64,000 nucleotides of DNA from NCBI RefSeq assembly GCF_049999945.1, contig NZ_JBLYUB010000003.1:62001-126000 (forward strand), read 5' to 3'. Below are positions 47,806-56,534 of the stretch, in pieces. The stretch comes from Planosporangium spinosum. GTDB lineage: Bacteria > Actinomycetota > Actinomycetes > Mycobacteriales > Micromonosporaceae. Below the pieces are notes generated by a model, which was not told where the DNA came from, ran no database searches, and saw nothing but the letters and a program-made list of their open reading frames with translations. Position numbers and translations under genes: made by a program. Each line of letters opens with the position of its first letter. Positions within the stretch are counted from its first letter, which is position 1.

Positions 47806-48873
47806 TCACCGCAGACCCAGGACGCCGGCGGCGTAGAGCGGCGACAGGTGACAACCCCGGCGACGCTTGGCGTCCCACGACCCGGGGCCGTACCCGATCG
47901 TGGTGACCCCAGCTTCGGGAGCGGCAGCCGCGGGTTGGTAGTAGAGGTTGGCGAAGTAGGTGAACTCCGAATCCGGGCGTCGGTAGTTGGTGCCGGCGAT
48001 GGCCGCGGTCCATTCGCTGCCGTCCTTGACGAAGAGCCCGAAGCCCAGCATCTCGCCGTCCTTGTCGGCGGTGAAGACCGTGATGTCGGCCGGGTCGACG
48101 TGGTCGCGCAGGCGCTGCAGGATGCGCCGCTCACGCTGCGGATCCGAGGTACCGTCGTACTTCTCGGCGAGCTGGCAGCGCAGGTCGAGGATCTCCGGTT
48201 CGTCGGCGAGCAGCCGGCGGGCGGTGAACCCGACCCCACGCTCCCGCAGGGTTCGCAGCTCCCGGTTGACCTCGATGCGACGCTTGCTGCCCAGGCTCTG
48301 CAGGTACCCGTCGAACGAGGCCCAGGTCACCGCGAGGTCGCAGGTGTCGGTCAGCTTCACCAGCGCGAAGCCGGCCGAGGCCAGCTCGTCGATGAAGGCG
48401 CCGGCCGAGGCGTACAGGAACAGCGAGGTCACCGAGTTGATCCCCCGCTCGGCCGCCCAGTGGAGGATCTGCCCGACCAGCTCCTTGAGCACGGCCGGGT
48501 CGTCGCGTCCCGGACCGACCGGGAAGCTGGCGTAGTTCGGGTAGTTGAGCAGCAGTGTGGGAAAGACCTCGGTGGCCTCGACGCCCTGCCAGGGATGCGG
48601 CCCGTCGACGGCCAGGCCGATGTCGGCGGTGCCGCCGGAGAGCACCAGATGCGGGTTCAACCGGGCCCGCGACCCGGCCGATTCGACGACCGCGCCACCG
48701 ATCGCGGCTACCCCCCGGCCCGAGTCGTCGCGCAGCACGAACGAGTGGAACTCGCCCGGCAGCCAGTCGAACCCCAGCTCGATCCAGCGGCGGGCGGCCG
48801 GTGCCGGGGCGTCGGCGGCGATGACCGGCCAGTCCGCGGGAACGCCGGCGGTGACGGTGAGGTGCAGGGCCAC
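47806..48873 (-). CDS. FemX/GNAT-like transferase of the phosphonate cluster (1)
   Basis: 355 residues, GTG at 48873, 4 bp after the upstream gene. It belongs to the peptidoglycan-bridge/GNAT acyltransferase-like group: SLGSKRRIEVNRELRTLRERGVGF is the FemAB-type KxRxxVRR-like segment, and MLGFGLFVKDGSEWTAAIAGTNYRRP fits the GNAT core. Such enzymes move an amino acid from aminoacyl-tRNA, or an acyl group, to an amine. In known phosphonopeptides, GNAT/Fem-type proteins make the peptide bond. It is the last gene of the 11-gene run from 58973; no hairpin is obvious before smpB. Confidence 0.75.
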   Translation of the reverse strand: MALHLTVTAGVPADWPVIAADAPAPAARRWIELGFDWLPGEFHSFVLRDDSGRGVAAIGGAVVESAGSRARLNPHLVLSGGTADIGLAVDGPHPWQGVEATEVFPTLLLNYPNYASFPVGPGRDDPAVLKELVGQILHWAAERGINSVTSLFLYASAGAFIDELASAGFALVKLTDTCDLAVTWASFDGYLQSLGSKRRIEVNRELRTLRERGVGFTARRLLADEPEILDLRCQLAEKYDGTSDPQRERRILQRLRDHVDPADITVFTADKDGEMLGFGLFVKDGSEWTAAIAGTNYRRPDSEFTYFANLYYQPAAAAPEAGVTTIGYGPGSWDAKRRRGCHLSPLYAAGVLGLR

Positions 48874-48877
48874 GGGG

Positions 48878-49879
48878 TCAACCTCTCTGGCGGTTCACGA
48901 CATGCGCGCCGAGCGGCGTCGGCGTCATGCCGTAGCGCATCTTGAACTCGTCGTTGCGGCGGCCGCCCTCGATCGTCGGCAGCCCCAGTTCGAGGGCGTA
49001 CCGGACGGCGCAGGCATGCAGCAGATAGTACGGACTGAACGGCAGCCGACGCTCCCGCTCGTAGCCCGCTGCCCAGGCGTGCAACCGCGGCTCGGCGCCA
49101 GGCTGGGCGTCGACGAACAGGATGCCGATCGCCAGCAGGTCGTCGCCGAGCCAGATCTCGTTGATGCGCGCCGGCCCGGCGAGCTCACCGAGAAGGCCGA
49201 CGATCCGCCGGGCGTCGTAGTAGCCGGGTGAGCCGAGGCGGGCGGCGCTGCGTTCGAGCAGGCGCAGCTTGTCGGCGGGCTCGTCCGGTTCGGCCGGGCG
49301 GATCGTCATCTTGACCCCGGCCTCCACGGCGCGGTTCAGCTGTCGCCGGTACTCGTGCCGGGGCCCGATCTTCAGCCTGGCGAGATAGCCGTCCTCGGTG
49401 GACACCCCGGTCAGGTCGAGCCGGTAGCGGGTGTCGATCGCCACGCCGGGGTGACCGGCCGCCTCCAGGGTCCGCGCGCTCGGCGAGCCGACCTCGACGT
49501 TGACGAACGCCGCCCGGGCCAGCCCGAGATCGTCGGCGACCTCGCGCATGGTGGCCGCCAGTAGCGTCGCCACCCGCGACGAGGTGCCGACGAGGCGGCC
49601 GTCCGGACAGTGCCACAGGTGGGACACCAGCGCCCGCCCGTCCGGACCGAGGTCGAGGCAGTCCAGCGGGTCGCCCTGCACGTAGCAGGGAGCGAACCCG
49701 ACCGGCACGCCCGCGTCCTCGACCAGCAGGTAACGGCGGTCGACGACGTGCTGGACCGGGTGCCGCTCGTACGCGCGGAGGAACTGGCGGGTGTAGTAGA
49801 GGCTCGGTGCCAGCCGGTCGACCGTCGCCGGCAGGTCGGCGGCGGTGTGCACCACCCGAATGGTCAGCGGCATGGTCAT
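48878..49879 (-). CDS. FemX/GNAT-like transferase of the phosphonate cluster (2)
   Basis: 333 residues; the ATG at 49879 shares four bases (ATGA) with the aminotransferase stop. GNAT-like tandem fold: LKIGPRHEYRRQLNRAVEAGVKM (basic helix) and a C-terminal EGGRRNDEFKMRYGMTPTP. The same ending is found in the transferase at 56527 (EFGRRNDEFKRRYGLRPQ), so these two are paralogues. It is probably an aminoacyl- or acyl-transfer enzyme building the peptide part of the phosphonate product. The substrate is unknown. Confidence 0.75.
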   Translation of the reverse strand: MTMPLTIRVVHTAADLPATVDRLAPSLYYTRQFLRAYERHPVQHVVDRRYLLVEDAGVPVGFAPCYVQGDPLDCLDLGPDGRALVSHLWHCPDGRLVGTSSRVATLLAATMREVADDLGLARAAFVNVEVGSPSARTLEAAGHPGVAIDTRYRLDLTGVSTEDGYLARLKIGPRHEYRRQLNRAVEAGVKMTIRPAEPDEPADKLRLLERSAARLGSPGYYDARRIVGLLGELAGPARINEIWLGDDLLAIGILFVDAQPGAEPRLHAWAAGYERERRLPFSPYYLLHACAVRYALELGLPTIEGGRRNDEFKMRYGMTPTPLGAHVVNRQRG

Positions 49880-50991
49880 CCGGCCCCGACCGTCAGCGCG
49901 GCACGCAGCCGGCCCACACCCACCCGCAACTCGTCGGCGGGCAGCGCGAACGAGAAGCGGACGTGACCGGGCGCGCCGAACGCGGCGCCGTCCACCACCG
50001 CGACCCGGTGCACGTCGCGCAACCAGGCGACCGGGTTGTCGCGGGCCTCGGCCGGCGCCAGCCGGTCACGCCAGCGGCGAAGGTCCGGGAAGCAGAAGAT
50101 GCCCGCGTCCGGGATCGGACAGTCGACGCCGGCGACGTCGCCGAGCGCGTCACGCACGGAGGTCAGGTTGGACCGCAGCAGGGGGCGCAGCCTGTCCTGG
50201 ATCGCGGCCGAGTCACGGAGGGCGGCGAGCGCCAGGTCCTGGGTTACTGACGAGGTGCCACCGACGACGTGCGAGGCGTGGGCGGTGGCGGCCCCGATGA
50301 TGTCCTTCGGCGCGAGCGCCCAGCCCAGCCGGATGCCGGCGAGGGCGTGGCTCTTGGTCAGGCCGTCGATGACGGCGTAGCGCTCCGGCAGGTCCGCGCC
50401 GAGGTCCAGGATCGTCGGTGCGGCGACCGGGCCGAGCGGTACCCCTCGGTAGATCTGGTCGAACAGCACGAGCACGCCGTGCCGGTCCGCCCAGCCGGCG
50501 ACCTCGCGCAGAGTGTCCAGGGGGAGTACCGCGCCGTCCGGATTGCGCGGGGAGTTGATCACGACCGCGCCCGTCCGCCGCGTCCGGGCGGCCTCCAGCC
50601 GGGCCACCTCCAGCCCGGCCGCCCCCGACCTGGCCGGCTCCGCGCCCGGCACCGTCACCGGGACGCCACCCGCGGCGCGGATCAGGGTGGGGTAGCTCGC
50701 CCAGTACGGCACGGGCAGCAGCACCTCGGGGCGGTCACCGAGCGCGGTGGCCAGGACCGACAGGATGGCCAGCCGGCCGCCCGGCGCCACCAGCACCTGC
50801 TCGGCGGGGAGCGGACCGGCGATGGCCGCCCGCAGGTCGGTGGCGCCGGCGGCGGCCGGATACGCCTGGTCGACCGGGCGGGGCCGGACGGCAGGGGAGT
50901 CGGTGAAGACCGGCACCCGGACGTCGCCGGTGGACAGCACGCAGACATCGGCGGCGATACCGACGCGCGAGGTGGGTGACAGCTGGGTCAC
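49876..50991 (-). CDS. PLP-dependent aminotransferase (class I/II)
   Basis: Fold-type I aminotransferase, 371 residues; its GTG start overlaps the upstream stop by 4 bp. INSPRNPDG is the conserved NPxG region, VLVLFDQIYRGV has the PLP-binding Asp and Tyr, and the Schiff-base Lys is in DGLTKSHALAGIRLGWA. The C-terminal Arg (GHVRFSFA) for the carboxylate or phosphonate is kept. In this cluster it could aminate a phosphono-aldehyde or keto acid. Together with the dehydrogenases next door, it gives a possible route from a hydroxyalkyl- to an aminoalkyl-phosphonate. Confidence 0.9.
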   Translation of the reverse strand: MTQLSPTSRVGIAADVCVLSTGDVRVPVFTDSPAVRPRPVDQAYPAAAGATDLRAAIAGPLPAEQVLVAPGGRLAILSVLATALGDRPEVLLPVPYWASYPTLIRAAGGVPVTVPGAEPARSGAAGLEVARLEAARTRRTGAVVINSPRNPDGAVLPLDTLREVAGWADRHGVLVLFDQIYRGVPLGPVAAPTILDLGADLPERYAVIDGLTKSHALAGIRLGWALAPKDIIGAATAHASHVVGGTSSVTQDLALAALRDSAAIQDRLRPLLRSNLTSVRDALGDVAGVDCPIPDAGIFCFPDLRRWRDRLAPAEARDNPVAWLRDVHRVAVVDGAAFGAPGHVRFSFALPADELRVGVGRLRAALTVGAG

Positions 50992-51992
50992 GGCAGCACC
51001 CGCCCGACCAGCCGCGTCCTGCCGGCGAGCACGTCGCGGGCCAGTTCGGCGACGCGGCGACGACTGCTCGCCTCGGCATCGGCGGACAGGAACGCACGGT
51101 GGCTGCTCACGACCACGTCCGGGTGCTTGAGGACCGGATGCCAGGCGGGGTCGTCGTGCGGGTTCTCCGGGGCGAACACGTCGAGTCCCGCGCCTGCGAT
51201 GCGCCCGCTCTCCAGCGCCTCCGCCAGCGCCACCGGGTCGACCAGCCGGCCGCGCGCCGCGTTGACCAGGTACGAGCCGGTGCGCATCTGAGCGAAGGCC
51301 GCCCGGTCGAACATCCGGTCGGTCTCCGGGTTGAGCGGGCAGTGCAGCGTCACGAGGTCCGCGGCGGCGAGCAACTCGGGGAGGGTGTCGACGGCCTGCG
51401 CCCCGTACCCCGCCGGGAGATCACGACCGAGGTACGGGTCGTACACCAGGGTCCGTCCGTAGTGGACGCCCAGCTTGCGGGCCACCGCCCGGCCGATCCG
51501 GCCGAATCCGACGATCCCCAGCGTGCGGCCGCTGGTACGGCGCGGAATGCCGCCGGCGTAGATGTCGAACGTGCCCTCGACCAGGGTGCGGTGCTGGGCG
51601 ACGACCGCTCGTTCCAGGGCGAGCGCGAGCGCGGTGGTGTGCGAGGAGACCTCGTCCACGCAGTAGTCGGGGACGTTGTAGCCGGGTACGCCCCGCTGTT
51701 CCAGCAGTTCGGCGTTGAGGTTGTCGACGCCGACACCCTGGCGGATGACGGCCTTGAGGCTCGGCCCGACCGCGTCGAGCAACCGCTCGGTCACCTGGCA
51801 GCGGTAGACCACCAGGACGTCGACGCCGGCGACGTGCTCGGCGATCCGGTCGAGCTGGTAGCGCCCGTCGGCGAACGGGCCGAACTCGAGCGTCGCGTGC
51901 CCAGCCAGTACCTCGGCCTCGATCGTGGCCAGCGCCGGATCCACCGTGTCGCCGCTGCGTAGCCAGGCCGGGTCGGTGTAGAGGACTCTCAT
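50988..51992 (-). CDS. D-2-hydroxyacid dehydrogenase (NAD-dependent, CtBP/SerA-like)
   Basis: 334 residues; the ATG at 51992 shares its A with the upstream stop (TGATG). Rossmann motif LGIVGFGRIGRAVARKLG. Catalytic Arg is in NAARGRLVD, Glu in the PENPHDDPAW region and His in VVSSHRAFLS (SSHRA where most have PHxA). It would oxidise or reduce a 2-hydroxy/2-keto acid or a phosphonate analogue. Phosphinothricin pathways use a related dehydrogenase, so the presence of this family in a phosphonate cluster is not exceptional. Confidence 0.9.
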   Translation of the reverse strand: MRVLYTDPAWLRSGDTVDPALATIEAEVLAGHATLEFGPFADGRYQLDRIAEHVAGVDVLVVYRCQVTERLLDAVGPSLKAVIRQGVGVDNLNAELLEQRGVPGYNVPDYCVDEVSSHTTALALALERAVVAQHRTLVEGTFDIYAGGIPRRTSGRTLGIVGFGRIGRAVARKLGVHYGRTLVYDPYLGRDLPAGYGAQAVDTLPELLAAADLVTLHCPLNPETDRMFDRAAFAQMRTGSYLVNAARGRLVDPVALAEALESGRIAGAGLDVFAPENPHDDPAWHPVLKHPDVVVSSHRAFLSADAEASSRRRVAELARDVLAGRTRLVGRVLP

Positions 51993-53110
51993 CACGGGTT
52001 TCCCCAATCCATCACAGCGTCACGAACGGTGTCGGTGGTGAGAACGCGAGGGTTGTTGCCGGCGCGCAGCGAGGTCAGCGCCTCGGACCAGTCGTCGGTC
52101 CACTCGCGCGGATCGAGCCGGGGGACGGCCTGCCCGCCCCGGCGCAGCAGCGTGTCGAGCAGCGTCTCGACCGGGGCGCCGGTGACCTGGCGACAGCGGT
52201 GTTGCACGTCGCCGATGAGCGCGGCGAGCGCGGACGGGCCGGCCGGATGGCGGCAGTCGGTGGCGGTGGCCTGTTCGTTGAAGCGGACCAGCCAGCGCAG
52301 GTGCAGCGCGACGGCCATCCCGTGCGGTACCCCCAGCCGGGCGGTCAGGCCGTACGAGAGCGCGTGCGCCGCCGTGGTACGGGTCAGGTTGATCGCGGCG
52401 CCGGCGAGCGCCGCCCCGCGCGCCATCTCGTCGTGGTCGGCCCGGGCCAGGCCGGGAAACAGGCTGTCCAGCGCCGCCATCGCGTACCCGAGCGACCGGT
52501 CTGTCGCGCTCACCGCCCAGGCCGACTCGATCGCCTGGCACACCGCGTCCGCGGCGGCCGCGGCCGCGACCGCGGGCGGCGCGCCGAGCGACAGCAGCGG
52601 GTCGATCAACGCCACGTCGGCGAGCGCCAGCGGGGTGTCCAGTGAGTGCTTGCGCTGCCCCATGTAGATGGTGGCGAAGCTGGTGAGTTCGCTTCCGGTT
52701 CCGCACGTGGTGGGTAGCAGCACGAGGCGCGGCCGGTCCGCGACGAGGTGCCCGGCATCCGCCAGGCACGTTCGCGGCGGGCGCGGCTGCGGCGCGAGGA
52801 CCGCGATCGCCTTGGCGAGGTCCATGGCACTGCCGCCGCCCACGCCGACCACGGCGTCCACCCCGGCCTGGCGGGCCGCCGCCACCCCGGCCTCGACCTG
52901 CTCGATGGTCGGGTTGGGGCGGGCGTACGGAAAGTGGTGCAGCTCGGCGCGGAGCCGCGCGAAGGCGGGCGCGGCGGGTCGGAACGAGGCGCGGCCGCTC
53001 ACCACGAGAACCCGCCGCACGCCGTCCAGATGCTCGGCGAGCAGCGCCGCCGAGCCGCGACCGAACACGGCTTGGCCCGGCAGCGCCACCTCAGTGCGCG
53101 TGAACCGCAT
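51992..53110 (-). CDS. phpC: Iron-containing alcohol dehydrogenase, probable phosphonoacetaldehyde reductase
   Basis: Group III (Fe) alcohol dehydrogenase, 372 residues, which should reduce phosphonoacetaldehyde to 2-hydroxyethylphosphonate. ATG at 53110 overlaps the ppd 3' end by 20 bp; a GTG at 53089, just past that stop, is an alternative. NAD(P) motif VVGVGGGSAMDLAKA, LPTTCGTGSELTSFA, and metal ligands in the AHALSYGLTARLGVPHGMAVALHL region (two His). The placement directly after ppd and pepM is the main reason to choose PhpC over other Fe-ADH roles. Confidence 0.88.
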   Translation of the reverse strand: MRFTRTEVALPGQAVFGRGSAALLAEHLDGVRRVLVVSGRASFRPAAPAFARLRAELHHFPYARPNPTIEQVEAGVAAARQAGVDAVVGVGGGSAMDLAKAIAVLAPQPRPPRTCLADAGHLVADRPRLVLLPTTCGTGSELTSFATIYMGQRKHSLDTPLALADVALIDPLLSLGAPPAVAAAAAADAVCQAIESAWAVSATDRSLGYAMAALDSLFPGLARADHDEMARGAALAGAAINLTRTTAAHALSYGLTARLGVPHGMAVALHLRWLVRFNEQATATDCRHPAGPSALAALIGDVQHRCRQVTGAPVETLLDTLLRRGGQAVPRLDPREWTDDWSEALTSLRAGNNPRVLTTDTVRDAVMDWGNP

Positions 53111-54269
53111 CGTCAATCCGGTGCACGCCGTCCGCGCCGGCGCCGCCGTCCGCGCGATCCGCGTCCGCGATGCCGTCCCGGAACCGGTCGGCGATCTCGT
53201 CCGGCGCGACCTTCTCCGACGCGCGGCCGCCGGCCGCCGCCCCGGCCACGCCGGTGACCTCCACGAAGACCGGGCCCGTGGCACCCATCGCCTGCCGCAG
53301 CACCTCGCGCAGGCCCTCGACCGACTCGACGCGCAGCGCCAGCCGGTACCCGCAGGCCCGTGCCACGTCCGCGAAGCGGGTACCGCCGGCCGCCGTCGCC
53401 TGGGTACCGGTCGACTCGTAGCTGCCGTTGTCGAAGACCACGTGGACGAGGTTGTCCGGTAGGTAGTGACCGACGGTGGCCAGCGCGCCGAGGTGCATCA
53501 ACGCGGCGCCGTCACCGTCGAGCACCACGAACCGGTGCCGTGGGCGGGCCAGGGCCGCTCCCAGGGCCACGCTCGTCACATGCCCCATCGAGCCCTGCAT
53601 GTAGAAGTTGCGGTCCCGGTCGCGCTGGTTGAAGACCTCGCGGGAGAGGTATCCGGTGGTCGACAGCAGGAACGCGTCGCCGATCTCGGCCAGGACCGCG
53701 GCGACGAGCTGTGCCCGGTCCGGCCCGCCGGTCCGGCCGGCCGGGGCCGGGCAGCCCGCCGCGTCGCCGATCGTGCCCTTCGGTACCAGCAGGAACGCGG
53801 CACGCCGCGCCGCGAGTGCCCCGTCGATCTCCGTCAGCACCTCGGCGAACGGCTGCTGGCCGAGCGTCCAGTGCGGGATCTCCAGCGCGTCCAGCCAGGC
53901 GTGGGAGACTTTCCCCATCCAATGGTGTTGCTGCTCGCCCGGGCCGGCCGCCGGCCAGCCGCGGAGGCTCATCAACACCAGCGCCGGGATCCGGTAGGGC
54001 AGCACCAACGAGGTCAGCGGATTGATCAGGTTGCCGAAGCCGGAGTTCTGCGACAGTACGACGGCCCGGTCACCGGCCAGGTGCGAGCCGGCGGCGATGG
54101 CCAGTGCCGAGCCCTCGTTGACGGCCGGCACGTAGGTCAGTCCGTCGTACCCCGCCTCCAGCAGCCGGATCGGGCCACCGAAGAACGAGCAGGGCACGCC
54201 GGTCACGAGGCGCGATCCGAGCTGGGCGAGCCCGTGCAGCAGCTCACGCGCGGAGACGTACCCGCTCAC
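53091..54269 (-). CDS. ppd: Phosphonopyruvate decarboxylase
   Basis: ThDP-dependent enzyme making phosphonoacetaldehyde from phosphonopyruvate, the irreversible step that drives C-P synthesis. 392 residues; GTG at 54269 with GAGG upstream. TGVPCSFFGGPIRLLE and YVPAVNEGSALAIAAG (catalytic Glu) form the Pyr domain. The PP domain has VVLDGDGAALMHLGALATVG and VVFDNGSYESTG, the typical Ppd ThDP motif. The tail is Asp/Ala/Gly-rich and overlaps the next gene. Located 61 bp after pepM. Confidence 0.95.
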   Translation of the reverse strand: MSGYVSARELLHGLAQLGSRLVTGVPCSFFGGPIRLLEAGYDGLTYVPAVNEGSALAIAAGSHLAGDRAVVLSQNSGFGNLINPLTSLVLPYRIPALVLMSLRGWPAAGPGEQQHHWMGKVSHAWLDALEIPHWTLGQQPFAEVLTEIDGALAARRAAFLLVPKGTIGDAAGCPAPAGRTGGPDRAQLVAAVLAEIGDAFLLSTTGYLSREVFNQRDRDRNFYMQGSMGHVTSVALGAALARPRHRFVVLDGDGAALMHLGALATVGHYLPDNLVHVVFDNGSYESTGTQATAAGGTRFADVARACGYRLALRVESVEGLREVLRQAMGATGPVFVEVTGVAGAAAGGRASEKVAPDEIADRFRDGIADADRADGGAGADGVHRIDDAVHAH

Positions 54270-54330
54270 CCGGCCACCTCGCTGCGTCCGGCGGCGCCGC
54301 GAGCCGGCGCCGCACCCGTGATCGGCCTTC

Positions 54331-55200
54331 TCATGCGCGGCTGTCGAACTTGGCGGTCATGCCCTGTAGTTCGAACACCTCGCTCATGGGCACGATCTGT
54401 TCCTCGACGGCCTGCCCCCGCCCGGACCGGGCGAGCGTCACCAGGGTCGCGTTGATCCCGCGGATCGCGCCGCGGATGCCCTGGTTGGCGTAGATGACCA
54501 CGCTGAACCCGGCCGCGTGCAGGTCGTCCTCGTGGATGCCGCTGTAGGTGGTCGGCACGGCGATGAGCGGAACGGCCCTCGTCCAGCGTGCGGCGAATTC
54601 CAGGATCTCCTTGGGCTGCCGGCTCTTGCTGTGGATGAGGATCGCGTCGGCGCCGGCCTCGCTGTACGCCACGGCCCGCTTGAGCGCCTCGTCGACCGAC
54701 TCGCCGGCGACGAGCGCCTCGGTACGGGCGATCAACACGAAGTCGTCCGACCGCTGCGCCCGCTTGCCCGACTCGATCTTCTCGACGAAGTCGACGAGCG
54801 GGACGAGGTCCTGCGCCGCCGCGGCGAAGCTATTGATCTTCGGGAACATCTTGTCCTCGACGCAGATCGCCGCGATGCCCCGCCGCTCGTAGTTGCGCAC
54901 CGTGTGCGCGACGTTGAGCGGCCCACCGAAACCGGTGTCGCAGTCCGCGATGACCGGCAGGTTCGTGGCGACGTCCATCGCCTCGGCGGCGTCCAGGAAC
55001 TGGGTCATGCTCAGCAGGCTCTGGTCCGGCAGCGCGTAGCTCGCCGAGATCTCCAGGCCGGAGGCCCAGATCGCCTCGAAGCCGGCGCGTTCGGCCAGCC
55101 GGGCCGTCAGGCCGTTGTGCGCACCCATCGCACGGGTGATCCGGTCACCGGCCAGCAGCGCCCGCAGCTTGGCCGCCTTACTCGAATAATCGCCGCTCAC
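54331..55200 (-). CDS. pepM: Phosphoenolpyruvate phosphomutase
   Basis: Forms the C-P bond by rearranging PEP to phosphonopyruvate; its presence marks phosphonate biosynthesis. 289 residues, GTG start overlapping the previous stop by 4 bp. The diagnostic EDKxFPKxNS motif is complete at 115-124 (EDKMFPKINS), which separates PEP mutase from isocitrate/methylisocitrate lyases (KKCGH). DCDTGFGG (86-93) supplies the Mg ligands. HNGLTARLAERAGFEAIWASGLEIS is the usual N-terminus. It is followed by ppd and phpC, the standard early pathway. Confidence 0.97.
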   Translation of the reverse strand: MSGDYSSKAAKLRALLAGDRITRAMGAHNGLTARLAERAGFEAIWASGLEISASYALPDQSLLSMTQFLDAAEAMDVATNLPVIADCDTGFGGPLNVAHTVRNYERRGIAAICVEDKMFPKINSFAAAAQDLVPLVDFVEKIESGKRAQRSDDFVLIARTEALVAGESVDEALKRAVAYSEAGADAILIHSKSRQPKEILEFAARWTRAVPLIAVPTTYSGIHEDDLHAAGFSVVIYANQGIRGAIRGINATLVTLARSGRGQAVEEQIVPMSEVFELQGMTAKFDSRA

Positions 55201-56534
55201 TTGTCTTCCTCCCCGTTGTCAGCGCGGAACCAGAGACGGTCCTCGTCCAGATAGCGCTCGATGCCGCCGGCGGGCATACCGGACAGCGCGAACCGCACGT
55301 CGGTGGTGGTCGCACCGCCGATCCGCAACAGCAGCACCGTCGCCGCGTCGTCGGAGGCTAAGGCGATCGGCGTCTGCGGCAGCACGTAGCCCGAGTCACC
55401 GGGTGCGAGCAGCGCCTCCTGCCGCCGCCCCCGGTGTTCCCACCGCAACCGCACCGGCGCGCCGTCGAGCACGTACAGGTACTGGTGCTGGTAGGTGGTC
55501 AGCCAGTCCGCGTCGGCGGACGGCACCACCGCCACCTCGAGCGCGGTGGTGTGCGGGTGGACCGGATCGCCGGCGAGCCGGGTGATCCGGTACGCGGAGC
55601 CGTACTCCCACCGGGCCGCGTTGGCGTGCGTCTGCAGGTGCACCCCGGCCTTGGTCTGCGTCTCCGCCGGTAGCAACTCCCGCAGCGGCACCCCCAGCGC
55701 GCGGGCGAGCGCGCCGAGCGTCTCGATGTCCGGCGTCTCCTCGCCGGCGCAGATCCGCTCGACCCGGTCGCGGTCCAGCCCGGCGCTGGTGGCGAGCACG
55801 GCCGGGGTGACCAGCCGGGCCTGCAGGAACGACCGGAGCAGCGCCGCGTGGTCGAGCGACAGGGCCATCGCCCGGGCCGCCTGCGGGCCGAGGACCGACA
55901 GTTCGCGTTGGGCGTCGCCGACCAGGTCGCCGCCGTAGGTGAGGGCCAGGATGTACGCGGGCTCCGCCGCCGACCGGGCGGTGAACGAGTGCGGTGCGAA
56001 GGGCACGCCCCACACGGAGTCGCCGGTGTTCATCTCGACGCAGTGGGAGTCGCCCTCCCAGCGGTAGTAGTAGTTCACCGGCCCCACGAAGTACGTGAAC
56101 TGGTAGAGCAGGTGGCCGCGGTTCCACTCCACCGCAGGGTTGTCCGGCGAGCTGTCGGTCACCGTGCGGATCATGCGGATCCACTCGGGGCGGTACGACG
56201 CCACCGTCGACATCGCGGTGTCCCGGTATTCGTAGTAGGGGTTGCCGCCCCGGTTGATGATCCGCGAACTGCGTACCGAGTCGGCGAGGCGGTGCACCCG
56301 TACGCCATCGGGGCAGTCGTCGTGCACCGGCAACAGGTCCCGCTCGTTGAGCGGCCACACCTGGGCCGCCCTACGGATCAGGGTCCAGTCGAAGGCCCGC
56401 TCGCCGCGGGTGATCCGGGCGAACTCGCCCGCGGCCAGACCGAGGTCGGCCTCGGCCGAGGCGTCGTCGCGTTTCAGGTCGTTGGCGGCGGCGCGCAGCA
56501 GTCGGGCCGCGCGCATGGTGAAGTCGTCACTCAT
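55197..56534 (-). CDS. mpnS: HEPD/MPnS-family cupin oxygenase with methylphosphonate-synthase-type His-Gln-His site
   Basis: 445 residues with the double helical-plus-cupin layout of 2-hydroxyethylphosphonate dioxygenase and methylphosphonate synthase. Metal ligands: GHLLYQF gives His141 and Gln145, and FAPHSFTA gives His182. MPnS of Nitrosopumilus uses His148-Gln152-His190; HEPD uses His129, Glu176, His182. Here residue 176 is Gly, so the HEPD Glu is absent. Two HTH-like helical parts (about 10-65; 243-290, VLATSAGLDRDRVERICAGE) are normal for the family. It should cleave the C-C bond of 2-HEP, to methylphosphonate by analogy or to hydroxymethylphosphonate if it acts like HEPD. It overlaps both neighbours. 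Confidence 0.8.
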   Translation of the reverse strand: MSDDFTMRAARLLRAAANDLKRDDASAEADLGLAAGEFARITRGERAFDWTLIRRAAQVWPLNERDLLPVHDDCPDGVRVHRLADSVRSSRIINRGGNPYYEYRDTAMSTVASYRPEWIRMIRTVTDSSPDNPAVEWNRGHLLYQFTYFVGPVNYYYRWEGDSHCVEMNTGDSVWGVPFAPHSFTARSAAEPAYILALTYGGDLVGDAQRELSVLGPQAARAMALSLDHAALLRSFLQARLVTPAVLATSAGLDRDRVERICAGEETPDIETLGALARALGVPLRELLPAETQTKAGVHLQTHANAARWEYGSAYRITRLAGDPVHPHTTALEVAVVPSADADWLTTYQHQYLYVLDGAPVRLRWEHRGRRQEALLAPGDSGYVLPQTPIALASDDAATVLLLRIGGATTTDVRFALSGMPAGGIERYLDEDRLWFRADNGEEDK

